DNA of 42,174 nt from NCBI GenBank assembly GCA_044450465.1, contig JBIOJB010000010.1, positions 1 to 42,174 of the forward strand. The letters are read 5' to 3'. The position numbers were made by a program, and so were the translations under genes. This DNA is from JBIOJB01 sp044450465. GTDB taxonomy: Bacteria; Chloroflexota; Dormibacteria; Dormibacterales; Dormibacteraceae. Each line of letters begins with the position of its first letter. Positions within the stretch are counted from its first letter, which is position 1. The notes under the pieces were generated by a model. That model made no database searches, was not told where the DNA came from, and saw only the letters and a program-made list of their open reading frames with translations. Positions 23,517 to 31,670 of the stretch are shown here, in pieces.

Positions 23517-26017
23517 TTATGGCTTCGCGGACGCTCCCGAGCCGGCCGGCTCTTTCCGCTTGTTCTTGACGGGCGTGAACTTGAGCGCGTCCTCGCCCTC
23601 GACGTCGATCTGCACCGTGTCGCCTCGCGCGATCTTGCCGCGCAGCAGGTGCTCGGAGAGCTGGTCCTCGATCCGGTTCGTGATCACCCGCCTCAGCGGA
23701 CGGGCGCCATAGGTCCGGTCGTAACCCTCCTTCGCAAGGAGATCCTTGGCCGCGTCGGTCACCTCGATCGTGATCTGCTGCTCAGCCAGATGCTTGCTCA
23801 AGCGCACGAGCTGCAGGTCGACAATCAAGCGGATCTGCCCGGTCGTCAGGCTCTTGAACACCACCACTGCGTCGACCCGGTTGAGGAACTCCGGGCGGAA
23901 CATCCGCTTCAGCTCCTCATCGATCTTTTCTTTGGTGTTCTTGTGGCGGCGCTCGACCTCATCGGCCTCGTCGACGACAGCCGGCTGAAAGCCGAGCGAC
24001 GTGCCGGCCTGGTTGACGTCGCGAATGCCCAGGTTGGAGGTCATGATGATGACGGTGTTCGCGAAGTTCACGATCTTGCCCTTCGCATCCGAGAGCCGCC
24101 CGTCCTCGAGGATCTGCAAGAGCATGTTGAAGACCTCGGGGTGCGCCTTCTCGATCTCGTCGAAAAGGATCACCGAGTAGGGCCGTCTCCGAACGGCCTC
24201 GGTCAGCTGACCGCCCTCGTCATAGCCCACATATCCCGGCGGCGAGCCGACGAGCCGGGCGGTGGTGTGGCGCTCCATGAACTCGGACATGTCGAGCTTG
24301 ATCAGCGCGTCCTCGGAGTCGAACAGATACTCGGCCAGAGCGCGCGCGAGCTCGGTCTTGCCGATGCCCGTGGGCCCGAGGAAGATGAACGACCCGATCG
24401 GCCGGCGTGGGTCCTTGAGCCCGGCCCGCGCTCGCCGGACCGACTGCGACACCGTGGTGATGGCTTCGTCCTGACCCACCATGCGCCTGTGCAGCTCGTC
24501 CTCCATGCGGAGAAGTCGAGCGCTCTCCTCCTCGACGAGGCGGGAAACCGGCACGCCGGTCCACGCGGCGACGATCTGCGCGATGTCCTCCTCCCCGACG
24601 TCGGGGACGGTCTCACCGAGCTTGTCGCGCCAGGCTGCCTCTTTGGCGGCGAGCTTGTCCTGCAGCTTCTTAACCTTGTCGCGCACTGAGGCCGCGGCCT
24701 CGAAGTCCTGCTTGTTGACCGAGTCGTCCTGGAACGACCGCTGCTTCTTGATTTCCTTTTGCAGGTCCTTGAGCTCGTCCGGCGTCGTGGTGAGCTTCAT
24801 CCGGACGCGGGCGGACGCCTCGTCCATGAGATCGATCGCCTTGTCGGGCAGGGCGCGGTCGCTGACGTACCGGTCGCTGAGGACCGCAGCAGACCTCACC
24901 GCCGAGTCCGTGATGACGACCCGGTGATGCTTCTCATAAAGAGACTTGACACCGTTGAGGATCTCGATCGTCTCGGCCAGCGTCGGCTGGTCCACGTAAA
25001 CGGGCTGGAACCGGCGCTCGAGAGCCGCGTCCTTCTCGATGTACTTGCGGTACTCGTTCAGCGTGGTGGCGCCAATGCACTGGATCTCTCCTCGCGCCAG
25101 CGCCGGCTTGAGGATGTTCGCGGCGTCGATCGCGCCCTCGGCGGCGCCTGCGCCCACGAGTGTGTGCAGCTCGTCGATGAAGAGCACCACCTCTCGGCTG
25201 GAGCGGATCTCGTCGAGGATCTTCTTGAGCCTCTCTTCGAACTCGCCTCGGTATTTGGTGCCGGCGACCAGGGCCCCCATATCCAGGGTCAGGACGCGCT
25301 TGTGCTGCAGTGACTCCGGCACGTTGCCGAGGTTGATCTGCTGAGCGAGGCCCTCTGCGATGGCGGTCTTACCCACCCCGGGCTCGCCGATCAGCGCCGG
25401 GTTGTTCTTGGTCCGCCGGCTGAGAATCTGGATGACACGCTCGATCTCGGTCTCGCGACCGATGACGGGATCGAGCTGGTTGCGCCTCCCGAGCTCGGTG
25501 AGGTCGCGGCCGAACTGGTCGAGCAACGGGGTCTTCGACGGCTTCTTCGGCGCGGGTTCCGACTCGGCCTCGGCGGTCGAGTCGTGCAGCAGCCGCTCGA
25601 TCTCCGAGCGCACCTTCTCCAGGCTTGCTCCAAGATCCTCCAGGACGTGCGCCGCGATGCCCTCGCCCTCGATCAGCAGCCCCAGCAGGAGATGCTCGGT
25701 GCCGACGTAGTTGTGCCCCATCCGCCGCGCTTCCTCGAAAGAGATCTCGATGACCTTCTTCACGCGCGACGTCGGGATGATCTGCTGGATGATGATCCGC
25801 TCGTTCCGGCCGAGCACCGACTCGATGGTCTGCCGGACCTTGCCGATCTCCACGCCAAGGTTGTTGAGAACCTTGGCCGCCAGGCCCTCGCCTTCGCGAA
25901 GCAAGCCAAGGAGAAGGTGCTCGGTGCCGATAAGCTGTGGTGCGACCGTTCTGCTTCTTCTTGGGCGAGCGTCAGAACCTTCTTGGCTCGCTCAGTAAAT
26001 CTCTCAAACGGATACAA
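23517..26017 (-). pseudogene. clpC: ATP-dependent Clp protease ATP-binding subunit ClpC, interrupted by a single-base frameshift near the N-terminus
   Basis: ClpC unfolds proteins for ClpP. The gene begins at a TTG (26017) preceded by AGGAGG ten bases upstream, reads FERFTERAKKVLTLAQEEAE and then HHS, and loses frame at 25931-25933. The -1 frame continues IGTEHLLLGLLREGEGLAAKVL and runs to a TAA at 23517. One missing base restores a protein of ~833 aa, the normal length. Visible in order: two Clp-N repeats, AAA1 with Walker A GEPGVGKTA, a UVR-type coiled coil (QDFEAAASVRDKVKKLQ), AAA2 with GPTGIGKTELARALAEY, and the C-terminal ClpB-D2 domain. Without correction, translation would end early. 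Confidence 0.9.
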
Positions 26018-26079
26018 GGTCCTTATTCCTCCTGGACAAGTGCGACTAGGTGGGGCCAGCACCTCCTCAACGGGGATAC

Positions 26080-26110
26080 GGTACCGGAAGGTACCTTCGT
26101 ACCTAATATA
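26080..26110 (-). promoter_or_regulatory. Candidate clpC promoter -10 with GGTACC operator-like repeats
   Basis: On the minus strand TATATT (26110-26105) resembles a -10 box. Just downstream are three GTACC units: GGTACC at 26080-26085 and 26090-26095 (inverted, 4-nt spacer) and GTACCT at 26099-26104, which pairs with AGGTAC at 26089-26094. Their place over the likely start site suits a repressor. They do not match the CtsR, CIRCE or HAIR consensus I know. No good -35 is seen. Confidence 0.35.
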
Positions 26111-26151
26111 GCCGTCAACTCAGGCGGCGGATTTCCTTTGGCGGAGGCGCG

Positions 26152-27717
26152 GTGAGGCAAAGTCTTTCGCGCCTTGGCGCCTACATCCCGGCGGGCATCG
26201 CCCTTGCACTCCCGACGGTGTTCGTGCCGCCGGCCGTCGACTCGTTCATTTTGCCGCGAGCGTCGATCGTCGTCGGCGGCGCCTGCCTGGCGGCGGGGGT
26301 CGCGCTTCTGGCTCCTAGCGGACCAGGTCTCGGTCGCCTCCGCTGGCCGCTGCTGGCTGCAGCCGGTGCCGCCCTTCTGGCCCTGGTGTTCTCCACCGCT
26401 CCGGCGCTCAGCCTCTCCGGATCCTACTCGCGGTATGAATCACTTCCCGTCCGCCTTGGGTACCTCGGGCTGTTCGCAGCGCCGGTCTGGCTTACCCGCA
26501 ACCGGCGGTCGCGCGACCTGGTCGGCCCGGCCCTGATCCTAGGCACGGCCATCGCGTGCCTCGAAGCCATCTACCAGTACGCGTCCCATGCTCCGTTCCG
26601 GCCTGACGGCAACCTCGGCAACGCCAACCTGCTCGGCGCTTTGATCGCCATGTCGGCCCCGCTGTCCGTGGCTCGTGCCTTGCGGGGGGGCCGCGCCTCT
26701 CCCGTGTGGTGGGCGGCCCTGGTCATGTCGCTCGGCGGGCTGTTTGTTTCGACGTCACGAAGCGGAGGCATCGGTGTCCTCGTGGGATTTGTGGTGCTCG
26801 CCATCCTGACCCCGCGTGGCCGGGCGGTGATGTTTGCCGCCGCCGGCGGCGGAGGCCTGATTGCCGCGTCGCTAGTGCTCATCGAGCTGTCGCCGCTGCG
26901 ACTCCTGAACGACGACCCGGCATCCCTCCGCCTGCACCTCTGGCAGAACGGGTTGAACATGATCGCCGCGCGGCCGCTCACGGGATGGGGAGAGGACGTG
27001 ACGGGGCTCGCGTTCGGACGGTTCCTGACCGCCGACTGGTCTCCCGGGGTCACCTTCGACAGGCTTCATTCGGGTCCGCTGGACATCGCCGCAACCCAGG
27101 GCCTGATCGGCCTTGCCGCGCTGGCGTGGTTGCTGGTGGTCTTCACGCGCGGAGGATGGCGGCACCGGTTCGCTCCCGGCGTTGCGCCCATGGTGGCGGC
27201 CTGCGCCGGCTATACCGCGTGGGTCGCTTTCAACTTCGACTGGGCGCCCGCCACCGGTGCTTTCTGGCTGCTTGCAGGAACCGGCTGGGCGAACGTGCGC
27301 GCCGCGGACGCTCCAGCCCCCGAACCCGGCGACGTCTCGGTGCCGCCTCTCTGGTGGAGATCCGCTCTCTCGGTCGGACTGGGGGCCGCGGCGGTCGCTC
27401 TAGGACTCCTGCCGGTGCTGGCCGACGTGTGGTACTCGCAGGGCCGGGCCGACCTGGCGGTCCAGGCCGATCCGTTACAGGCCCGCTACCACTGGTCCTA
27501 CGGCGAAGCCCTGGCGACCCAGGGGTCGCCGGCCAGGGGCGTCGACGAGCTCAGGCGAGCGGCCGACCTCGGTGAGACGGACCCCGGCCTGTACGTCGAG
27601 CTGGGCGACCGTGAGAAGGATCTGGGCCGAATCGGTCCAAGCCAGGCCGCCTACCGGCGCGCGCTGGAGATCGACCCCTTCTACGCGCCGGCCCTCCAAC
27701 GCCTGGCCGCGACGTGA
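26152..27717 (+). CDS. O-antigen ligase/polymerase-like membrane protein with C-terminal TPR
   Basis: The 521-residue protein has about ten membrane segments and the Wzy/WaaL-type loop (LRLHLWQNGLNMIAARPLTG, then GWGEDVTG). A soluble C-terminal region (~435-521) contains TPR helices (HWSYGEALATQGSPARGVDE, LYVELGDREKDLGRIGPSQ, AYRRALEIDPFYAPAL). Such proteins polymerise or ligate surface glycans. Start is GTG at 26152 with GGAGG about five bases upstream. It diverges from clpC. The substrate cannot be told. Confidence 0.82.
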   Translation: MRQSLSRLGAYIPAGIALALPTVFVPPAVDSFILPRASIVVGGACLAAGVALLAPSGPGLGRLRWPLLAAAGAALLALVFSTAPALSLSGSYSRYESLPVRLGYLGLFAAPVWLTRNRRSRDLVGPALILGTAIACLEAIYQYASHAPFRPDGNLGNANLLGALIAMSAPLSVARALRGGRASPVWWAALVMSLGGLFVSTSRSGGIGVLVGFVVLAILTPRGRAVMFAAAGGGGLIAASLVLIELSPLRLLNDDPASLRLHLWQNGLNMIAARPLTGWGEDVTGLAFGRFLTADWSPGVTFDRLHSGPLDIAATQGLIGLAALAWLLVVFTRGGWRHRFAPGVAPMVAACAGYTAWVAFNFDWAPATGAFWLLAGTGWANVRAADAPAPEPGDVSVPPLWWRSALSVGLGAAAVALGLLPVLADVWYSQGRADLAVQADPLQARYHWSYGEALATQGSPARGVDELRRAADLGETDPGLYVELGDREKDLGRIGPSQAAYRRALEIDPFYAPALQRLAAT

Positions 27718-27739
27718 GGCGACCCAGGCCGGCTTGCGG

Positions 27740-28933
27740 CTACTGGTCGTCCTCCAGGTCGCCGTATGAGTCGACGCGGGAGTCAGTCCTCAACGCCAGG
27801 CTCGCCGGCGGAGCCGAAAGCTGCTTGAGGCTGAGCGAGATCCGGCGCCGCGCGGTGTCGATGCCGATCACCTTCACCTGAAGGTTCTCACCCACCTTCA
27901 ATACGTCCTCCGTCCTCTCGACGTGGTCCCACGACAGCTCGGAGATGTGAAGCAATCCCTCGATACCCGGCATGATCTGCAGGAACGCTCCGTACTTCTT
28001 GGTCTTGGTCACCTGGCCCTCGACGATCGACCCGACGGGCATCGATTGGACAAGCCGCTCCCAGGGATCCTGCTGCAGCTGGCGAAGCGAGAGCGAGATG
28101 CGAGTCTGCTCGGGGTCGAGCTTGATGACCTTCACTGTCACCTCTTCGCCGAGCTGAAGCACGTCGGTAACCTTGGAAACGCGATCCCAGGACAGCTCCG
28201 AGATGTGGATCAAGCCGTCGGCCCCGCCGATGTCGACAAACGCTCCGTAGCTCGTGATGCCGGAGACGGTCCCCTTCACGGTGGCGCCGGTCTGAAGCCT
28301 GCTGAAGAGCTCCTCGCGCTTGCGCGCGCGATCCTCGTCTTCGGCCGCCTTCTGGCTGACGATGAGGCGGTTTCGCTTGCGGTTGACCTCGAGGATCTTG
28401 ACGGGGATCCGCTGGCCGACCAGCGACTCGAGGTTCCCAGCGTAGGCTCGCGCCACCTGGCTGGAAGGCAGGAAGCCGCGAAGGCCGAGGATGTTGACGA
28501 TCAGGCCGCCTTTGTTCTGCTCCCGGACATCGGCGTCGATGACGGTGCCGTCCGTCTGCTTGTCGGCCGCCACCAGCCACGTGGTCTCGGCACGGGCGCG
28601 GCGAAGGCTGAGGACGACGTTGCCCTCTTCATTCTCCGGCTGCAGGACGTAGACCTTGATCTGGTCGCCGGGCTCGAGGCCCGCGGAGTCCATCTCGCCA
28701 CGGAGGCCGAGCTCTTTGCTCGAGATGACGCCTTCAGCTTTGGCGCCGATATCGACCAGCACCTCGTCGGGGTCGACCCTTACGACAATCCCATCCACGA
28801 TGTCGCCGTGGTTGGGGGTTTTGAAGGCCTCCTCTTCGAAATGGAGGTAGTCCTCCATGGTCATCGCAGCGGATGAATCCTGGTCGGTCCCCTCCTCTTG
28901 TTCGGTCAGGACGACACCAGATTCAGTAGACAA
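27740..28933 (-). CDS. rpsA: 30S ribosomal protein S1 (four S1 domains)
   Basis: S1 helps load mRNA on the 30S subunit. The 397 residues carry four S1 RNA-binding domains at about 42-111, 125-195, 213-282 and 299-369. The last two are best conserved (GTVSGITSYGAFVDIGGADGL; GLLHISELSWDHVERTEDVL). Four domains is usual for Gram-positive-type S1, against six in Escherichia coli. The N-terminus is acidic and disordered. Start is TTG at 28933 with GGGGG about ten bases upstream; an ATG at 28864 is an alternative. A 91-bp gap upstream holds a probable promoter. Confidence 0.93.
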   Translation of the reverse strand: MSTESGVVLTEQEEGTDQDSSAAMTMEDYLHFEEEAFKTPNHGDIVDGIVVRVDPDEVLVDIGAKAEGVISSKELGLRGEMDSAGLEPGDQIKVYVLQPENEEGNVVLSLRRARAETTWLVAADKQTDGTVIDADVREQNKGGLIVNILGLRGFLPSSQVARAYAGNLESLVGQRIPVKILEVNRKRNRLIVSQKAAEDEDRARKREELFSRLQTGATVKGTVSGITSYGAFVDIGGADGLIHISELSWDRVSKVTDVLQLGEEVTVKVIKLDPEQTRISLSLRQLQQDPWERLVQSMPVGSIVEGQVTKTKKYGAFLQIMPGIEGLLHISELSWDHVERTEDVLKVGENLQVKVIGIDTARRRISLSLKQLSAPPASLALRTDSRVDSYGDLEDDQ

Positions 28934-28998
28934 GTCATGAACCCCCTAAGGATTATTGATGTGATCTTGGTTGTCAGAGCGCCTTCAGCCAAAACGAA

Positions 28999-29023
28999 CG
29001 CCAATTGTAACGCACATTTGGCG
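28999..29023 (-). promoter_or_regulatory. Candidate rpsA promoter inside an inverted repeat
   Basis: On the minus strand TACAAT (29009-29004) is a good -10. It is enclosed by CGCCAA and TTGGCG (29023-29018 and 29004-28999, 13-bp spacer), a possible operator that would block polymerase. A convincing -35 is not visible. The rpsA start is about 70 bases downstream. Confidence 0.35.
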
Positions 29024-29024
29024 G

Positions 29025-29840
29025 TTATCCGGGAAAGGCTTTGGCCAGGTCGTGGTTGTCGATCAGCCTGGTTTTCCCGATCCAAACGGCAAGGACGGCC
29101 AGGCTGCCCGGCCCGGTGAAGGTCTCGGCGTCGACCACCTCGGCATAGTCGATCCGAGCGAGCGGCTGGGACGCCAGGCGCGCTCGCATCATCTCCGCCA
29201 GCCGGCGGGGGTCCTTCTCCCCGGCGGAATACGCTTCGGCAGCCAGGCTCAGGGCCTGGCTGAGCGAACCGGCCGCAGCTCTCTCGGACGGGTTGAGATA
29301 GGCGTTTCGAGAGCTCATGGCGAGCCCGTCCGCCTCTCGGACAGTGGGACAGACCACCACCTCGATCCCAAGGTCCAGGTCCCGCGCCAGTCGCTTCACG
29401 ACCGCGACTTGCTGCGCGTCCTTCTGTCCGAAGTAGGCACGGTCGGGCTGGACGGTTGCAAAGAGCTTTGTCACGACGGTCGCCACGCCTTCGAAATGAC
29501 CAGGGCGCGCGGTCCCCTCCAGCGGCTCGGAGACGCCTGCGACATGAACCCGGGTGCTCGACCCGTCGGGATACATGGTCGAAACGTCCGGCCGGTAGAC
29601 GGCGTCCACGCCGGCCGAGCCGAACAGCTGCTCATCCCCGACTGGATCCCGCGGGTAGCGGCCGAAATCCTCGCCGGCCCCGAACTGGAGCGGGTTGACG
29701 AAGGCGCTCGCCACCACGATCGAGTTCTCGTCGCGCGCCCTGCTCACAAGGCTGAGATGACCGGCGTGAAGAGCGCCCATGGTGGGAACCAGACCGATCG
29801 AGCGGCTTTCGAGACGCCACCGGCGCGACGCCTGGAGCAT
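29025..29840 (-). CDS. panC: Pantothenate synthetase
   Basis: PanC joins pantoate and beta-alanine with ATP to make pantothenate. The 271-residue protein begins at the ATG at 29840, 31 bases after the panB stop. The frame is open upstream but lies in panB. Motifs: LVPTMGALHAGHLSLV (HxGH), VNPLQFGAGEDFGRYPR, LFATVQPDRAYFGQKDAQQ and the KMSKS-like LAMSSRNAYLNP. The N-terminus is a little shorter than usual. Confidence 0.95.
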   Translation of the reverse strand: MLQASRRWRLESRSIGLVPTMGALHAGHLSLVSRARDENSIVVASAFVNPLQFGAGEDFGRYPRDPVGDEQLFGSAGVDAVYRPDVSTMYPDGSSTRVHVAGVSEPLEGTARPGHFEGVATVVTKLFATVQPDRAYFGQKDAQQVAVVKRLARDLDLGIEVVVCPTVREADGLAMSSRNAYLNPSERAAAGSLSQALSLAAEAYSAGEKDPRRLAEMMRARLASQPLARIDYAEVVDAETFTGPGSLAVLAVWIGKTRLIDNHDLAKAFPG

Positions 29841-29871
29841 CGCGCCGGGGGAATCAAAGACCGCCGGCCGC

Positions 29872-30747
29872 CTAGCCGGCGCCGTACTTGACCTCTTCCT
29901 GCTGTTCCTTCGCCTTTGACGTGGCTCCGCCGAGCGCGGCGCCGGTGCCGTTCGCCGAGTACTCGTGTTCGGGGCCCGGGAAGGTCCCTTCGCCGACTTC
30001 TTTCGCAAAACTGGTCGCCGCGCGCGCGATGTCGTCAGCCAGGTTGGCGTAGCGCTTGACGAATTTGGGGGCCTTGCCGGTGGTGAGGCCCAGCATGTCG
30101 TGGAAGACCAGCACCTGGCCGTCGGTGCCGGCCCCGGCCCCGATCCCGATGGTGGGAATCCGCAGGGCGCTCGTGACCCGCGCGCCCAGCTCGCCGGGAA
30201 TGCCCTCCAGGACGAGGCTGACCGCTCCCGCCTGCTGCAGCTCCACGGCGCCGGCCATGATGGCGTCAGCCTGCGCCTGGCTCTTGCCCTGAACTTTGAA
30301 ACCGCCCATCTGATGGATGAACTGCGGGGTGAGGCCGAGGTGCCCCATCACCGGGATGCCGAGCTCGGTGAGCCGGCGCGTGATCTCCACCACCCGCCCC
30401 GCCCCATCGAGCTTCACCAAGTGCATCCCCCCCTCCTGGATGAAGCGGCCGGCGCTTGCGATCGCCTGCTCCGCCGACAGGTGGTAGGACATGAAGGGCA
30501 TATCGCCGACCAGAAGCGCCTGGCGCGAGCCGCGCGCGACCGCCCTGGCGTGATGAATCATCTCGTCGAGCGTCACCGGCAGCGTCGTCGGGTGCCCCAG
30601 CATCACCATCGCCAGGCTGTCGCCCACCAGCAGAACGGGGATGCCGGCCTCATCGAGGATCCGAGCGCTGAGGTAGTCGTAAGCGGTGAGCACAGCGAAA
30701 CGGCGACTCTCGTCCTTGAACCGTTGGAGGTCCAGTACCGTGGTCAT
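29872..30747 (-). CDS. panB: 3-methyl-2-oxobutanoate hydroxymethyltransferase
   Basis: PanB adds a hydroxymethyl group from methylene-tetrahydrofolate to 2-oxoisovalerate, giving ketopantoate. The 291 residues contain the metal site and family blocks LTAYDYLSARILDEAGIPVL, LLVGDSLAMVMLGHPTTLPV, VKLDGA, MGHLGLTPQ and TIGIGAGAGTDGQVLVFHDM. A Shine-Dalgarno AAGGAGAGG lies upstream. Its ATG overlaps the stop of the DUF2520 gene as ATGA. Confidence 0.97.
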   Translation of the reverse strand: MTTVLDLQRFKDESRRFAVLTAYDYLSARILDEAGIPVLLVGDSLAMVMLGHPTTLPVTLDEMIHHARAVARGSRQALLVGDMPFMSYHLSAEQAIASAGRFIQEGGMHLVKLDGAGRVVEITRRLTELGIPVMGHLGLTPQFIHQMGGFKVQGKSQAQADAIMAGAVELQQAGAVSLVLEGIPGELGARVTSALRIPTIGIGAGAGTDGQVLVFHDMLGLTTGKAPKFVKRYANLADDIARAATSFAKEVGEGTFPGPEHEYSANGTGAALGGATSKAKEQQEEVKYGAG

Positions 30748-31619
30748 CGGCCACCTCTCCTTCGGGTCGCTGCCACTTTTCGGGTCAGCGCCCTTTGCAT
30801 CCGCCCGGCCGCCGCGGGCTCAAGTCCCGCCGTCTTTGCGATCTCGAGCGCGATCGAGCCGAGCATACGATAAACGGCCTCCGCCGGCGGCCCGGTTCGC
30901 GACGGTGCGGACGCACCGAGCGCGCTCAGCGCCTGGAGGTGGCGCTCGACCGTGGCGACGTCTCCGCGACGGATGGGTCCGGTCAGGGCCCCCACCGGCC
31001 CTTTCCTTTTGATGTTGTCGAGCGCGCCGGTCGCCAGAGGAATCAGACCATTCACCGCCTCCCTCTCGCTCCAACCGACCGATTCCAGCAGCGCCACCGC
31101 CTCGCCCATGAGCGCGTTGACATAGTTGGAAGCGAACACGGCGGCCGCGTGATAGGCGGCGCGCTCTTTTTCGCCGACCGCTTTGGGACGGGCACCGAGG
31201 TCACGCGCCAACCGGGCGAGGCGGCGCATCAGACGGGGGCTTCGGGAGTCGAGCGCGATGGTGATGCCCTCGAACGCGGCGGGAGGCCGAACCGATGGAA
31301 AGGACTGGAGCGGATGAAAAGAACCGATGGAGTGCGCTTTGGCGAGAGGCTCGAGCGCGTCGAGCCCGGACGCGCCGCTCAGGTGCACGAAGGCAGTCGC
31401 CGTCGGGATGCGGCCTGCCGCGCGTGCGATGCCGGTGGCCGTCCTGTGAATCGCGTCGTCGGGCACCGCGAGGAAAACGACGGCTCCCGGCTTGGCGCGC
31501 GTGGCCCTGATCAGCGATTCCAGACCGGTGCGCACCGGCACCAAGCGCGCCTGGTGCCCCGCGGCGACAAGGGCGGCCGCCAGGCTTCGGCCCAGCCGGC
31601 CGCGCCCGGCAACGATGAT
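30744..31619 (-). CDS. Rossmann-like/DUF2520 oxidoreductase-type protein, start uncertain
   Basis: The product is a 6-phosphogluconate-dehydrogenase-like protein of the Rossmann/DUF2520 kind. The nucleotide loop AGRGRLGRSLAAALVAAGH lies upstream of the first ordinary start (GTG 31544 or TTG 31547), so the true start must be near 31619, where only ATC codons occur after the ftsH stop. FLAVPDDAI, HLSGASG, SIGSFHPLQSF and the DUF2520 helices (AYHAAAVFASNYVNALMGEA) follow. Its position directly before panB and panC suggests it may provide ketopantoate reductase; this is inference. Confidence 0.8.
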   Translation of the reverse strand: MIVAGRGRLGRSLAAALVAAGHQARLVPVRTGLESLIRATRAKPGAVVFLAVPDDAIHRTATGIARAAGRIPTATAFVHLSGASGLDALEPLAKAHSIGSFHPLQSFPSVRPPAAFEGITIALDSRSPRLMRRLARLARDLGARPKAVGEKERAAYHAAAVFASNYVNALMGEAVALLESVGWSEREAVNGLIPLATGALDNIKRKGPVGALTGPIRRGDVATVERHLQALSALGASAPSRTGPPAEAVYRMLGSIALEIAKTAGLEPAAAGRMQRALTRKVAATRRRGGR

Positions 31620-31670
31620 GCCTAGCGGGTCAGCCTGGTACGCCGGCGTGTCAGCGGCCGAGCCGGGTCG

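Noticed and set aside
23466..24689. Plus-strand open frame of 407 codons opposite clpC
   Set aside because: Antisense shadow of the ClpC AAA+ domains with low-complexity composition.
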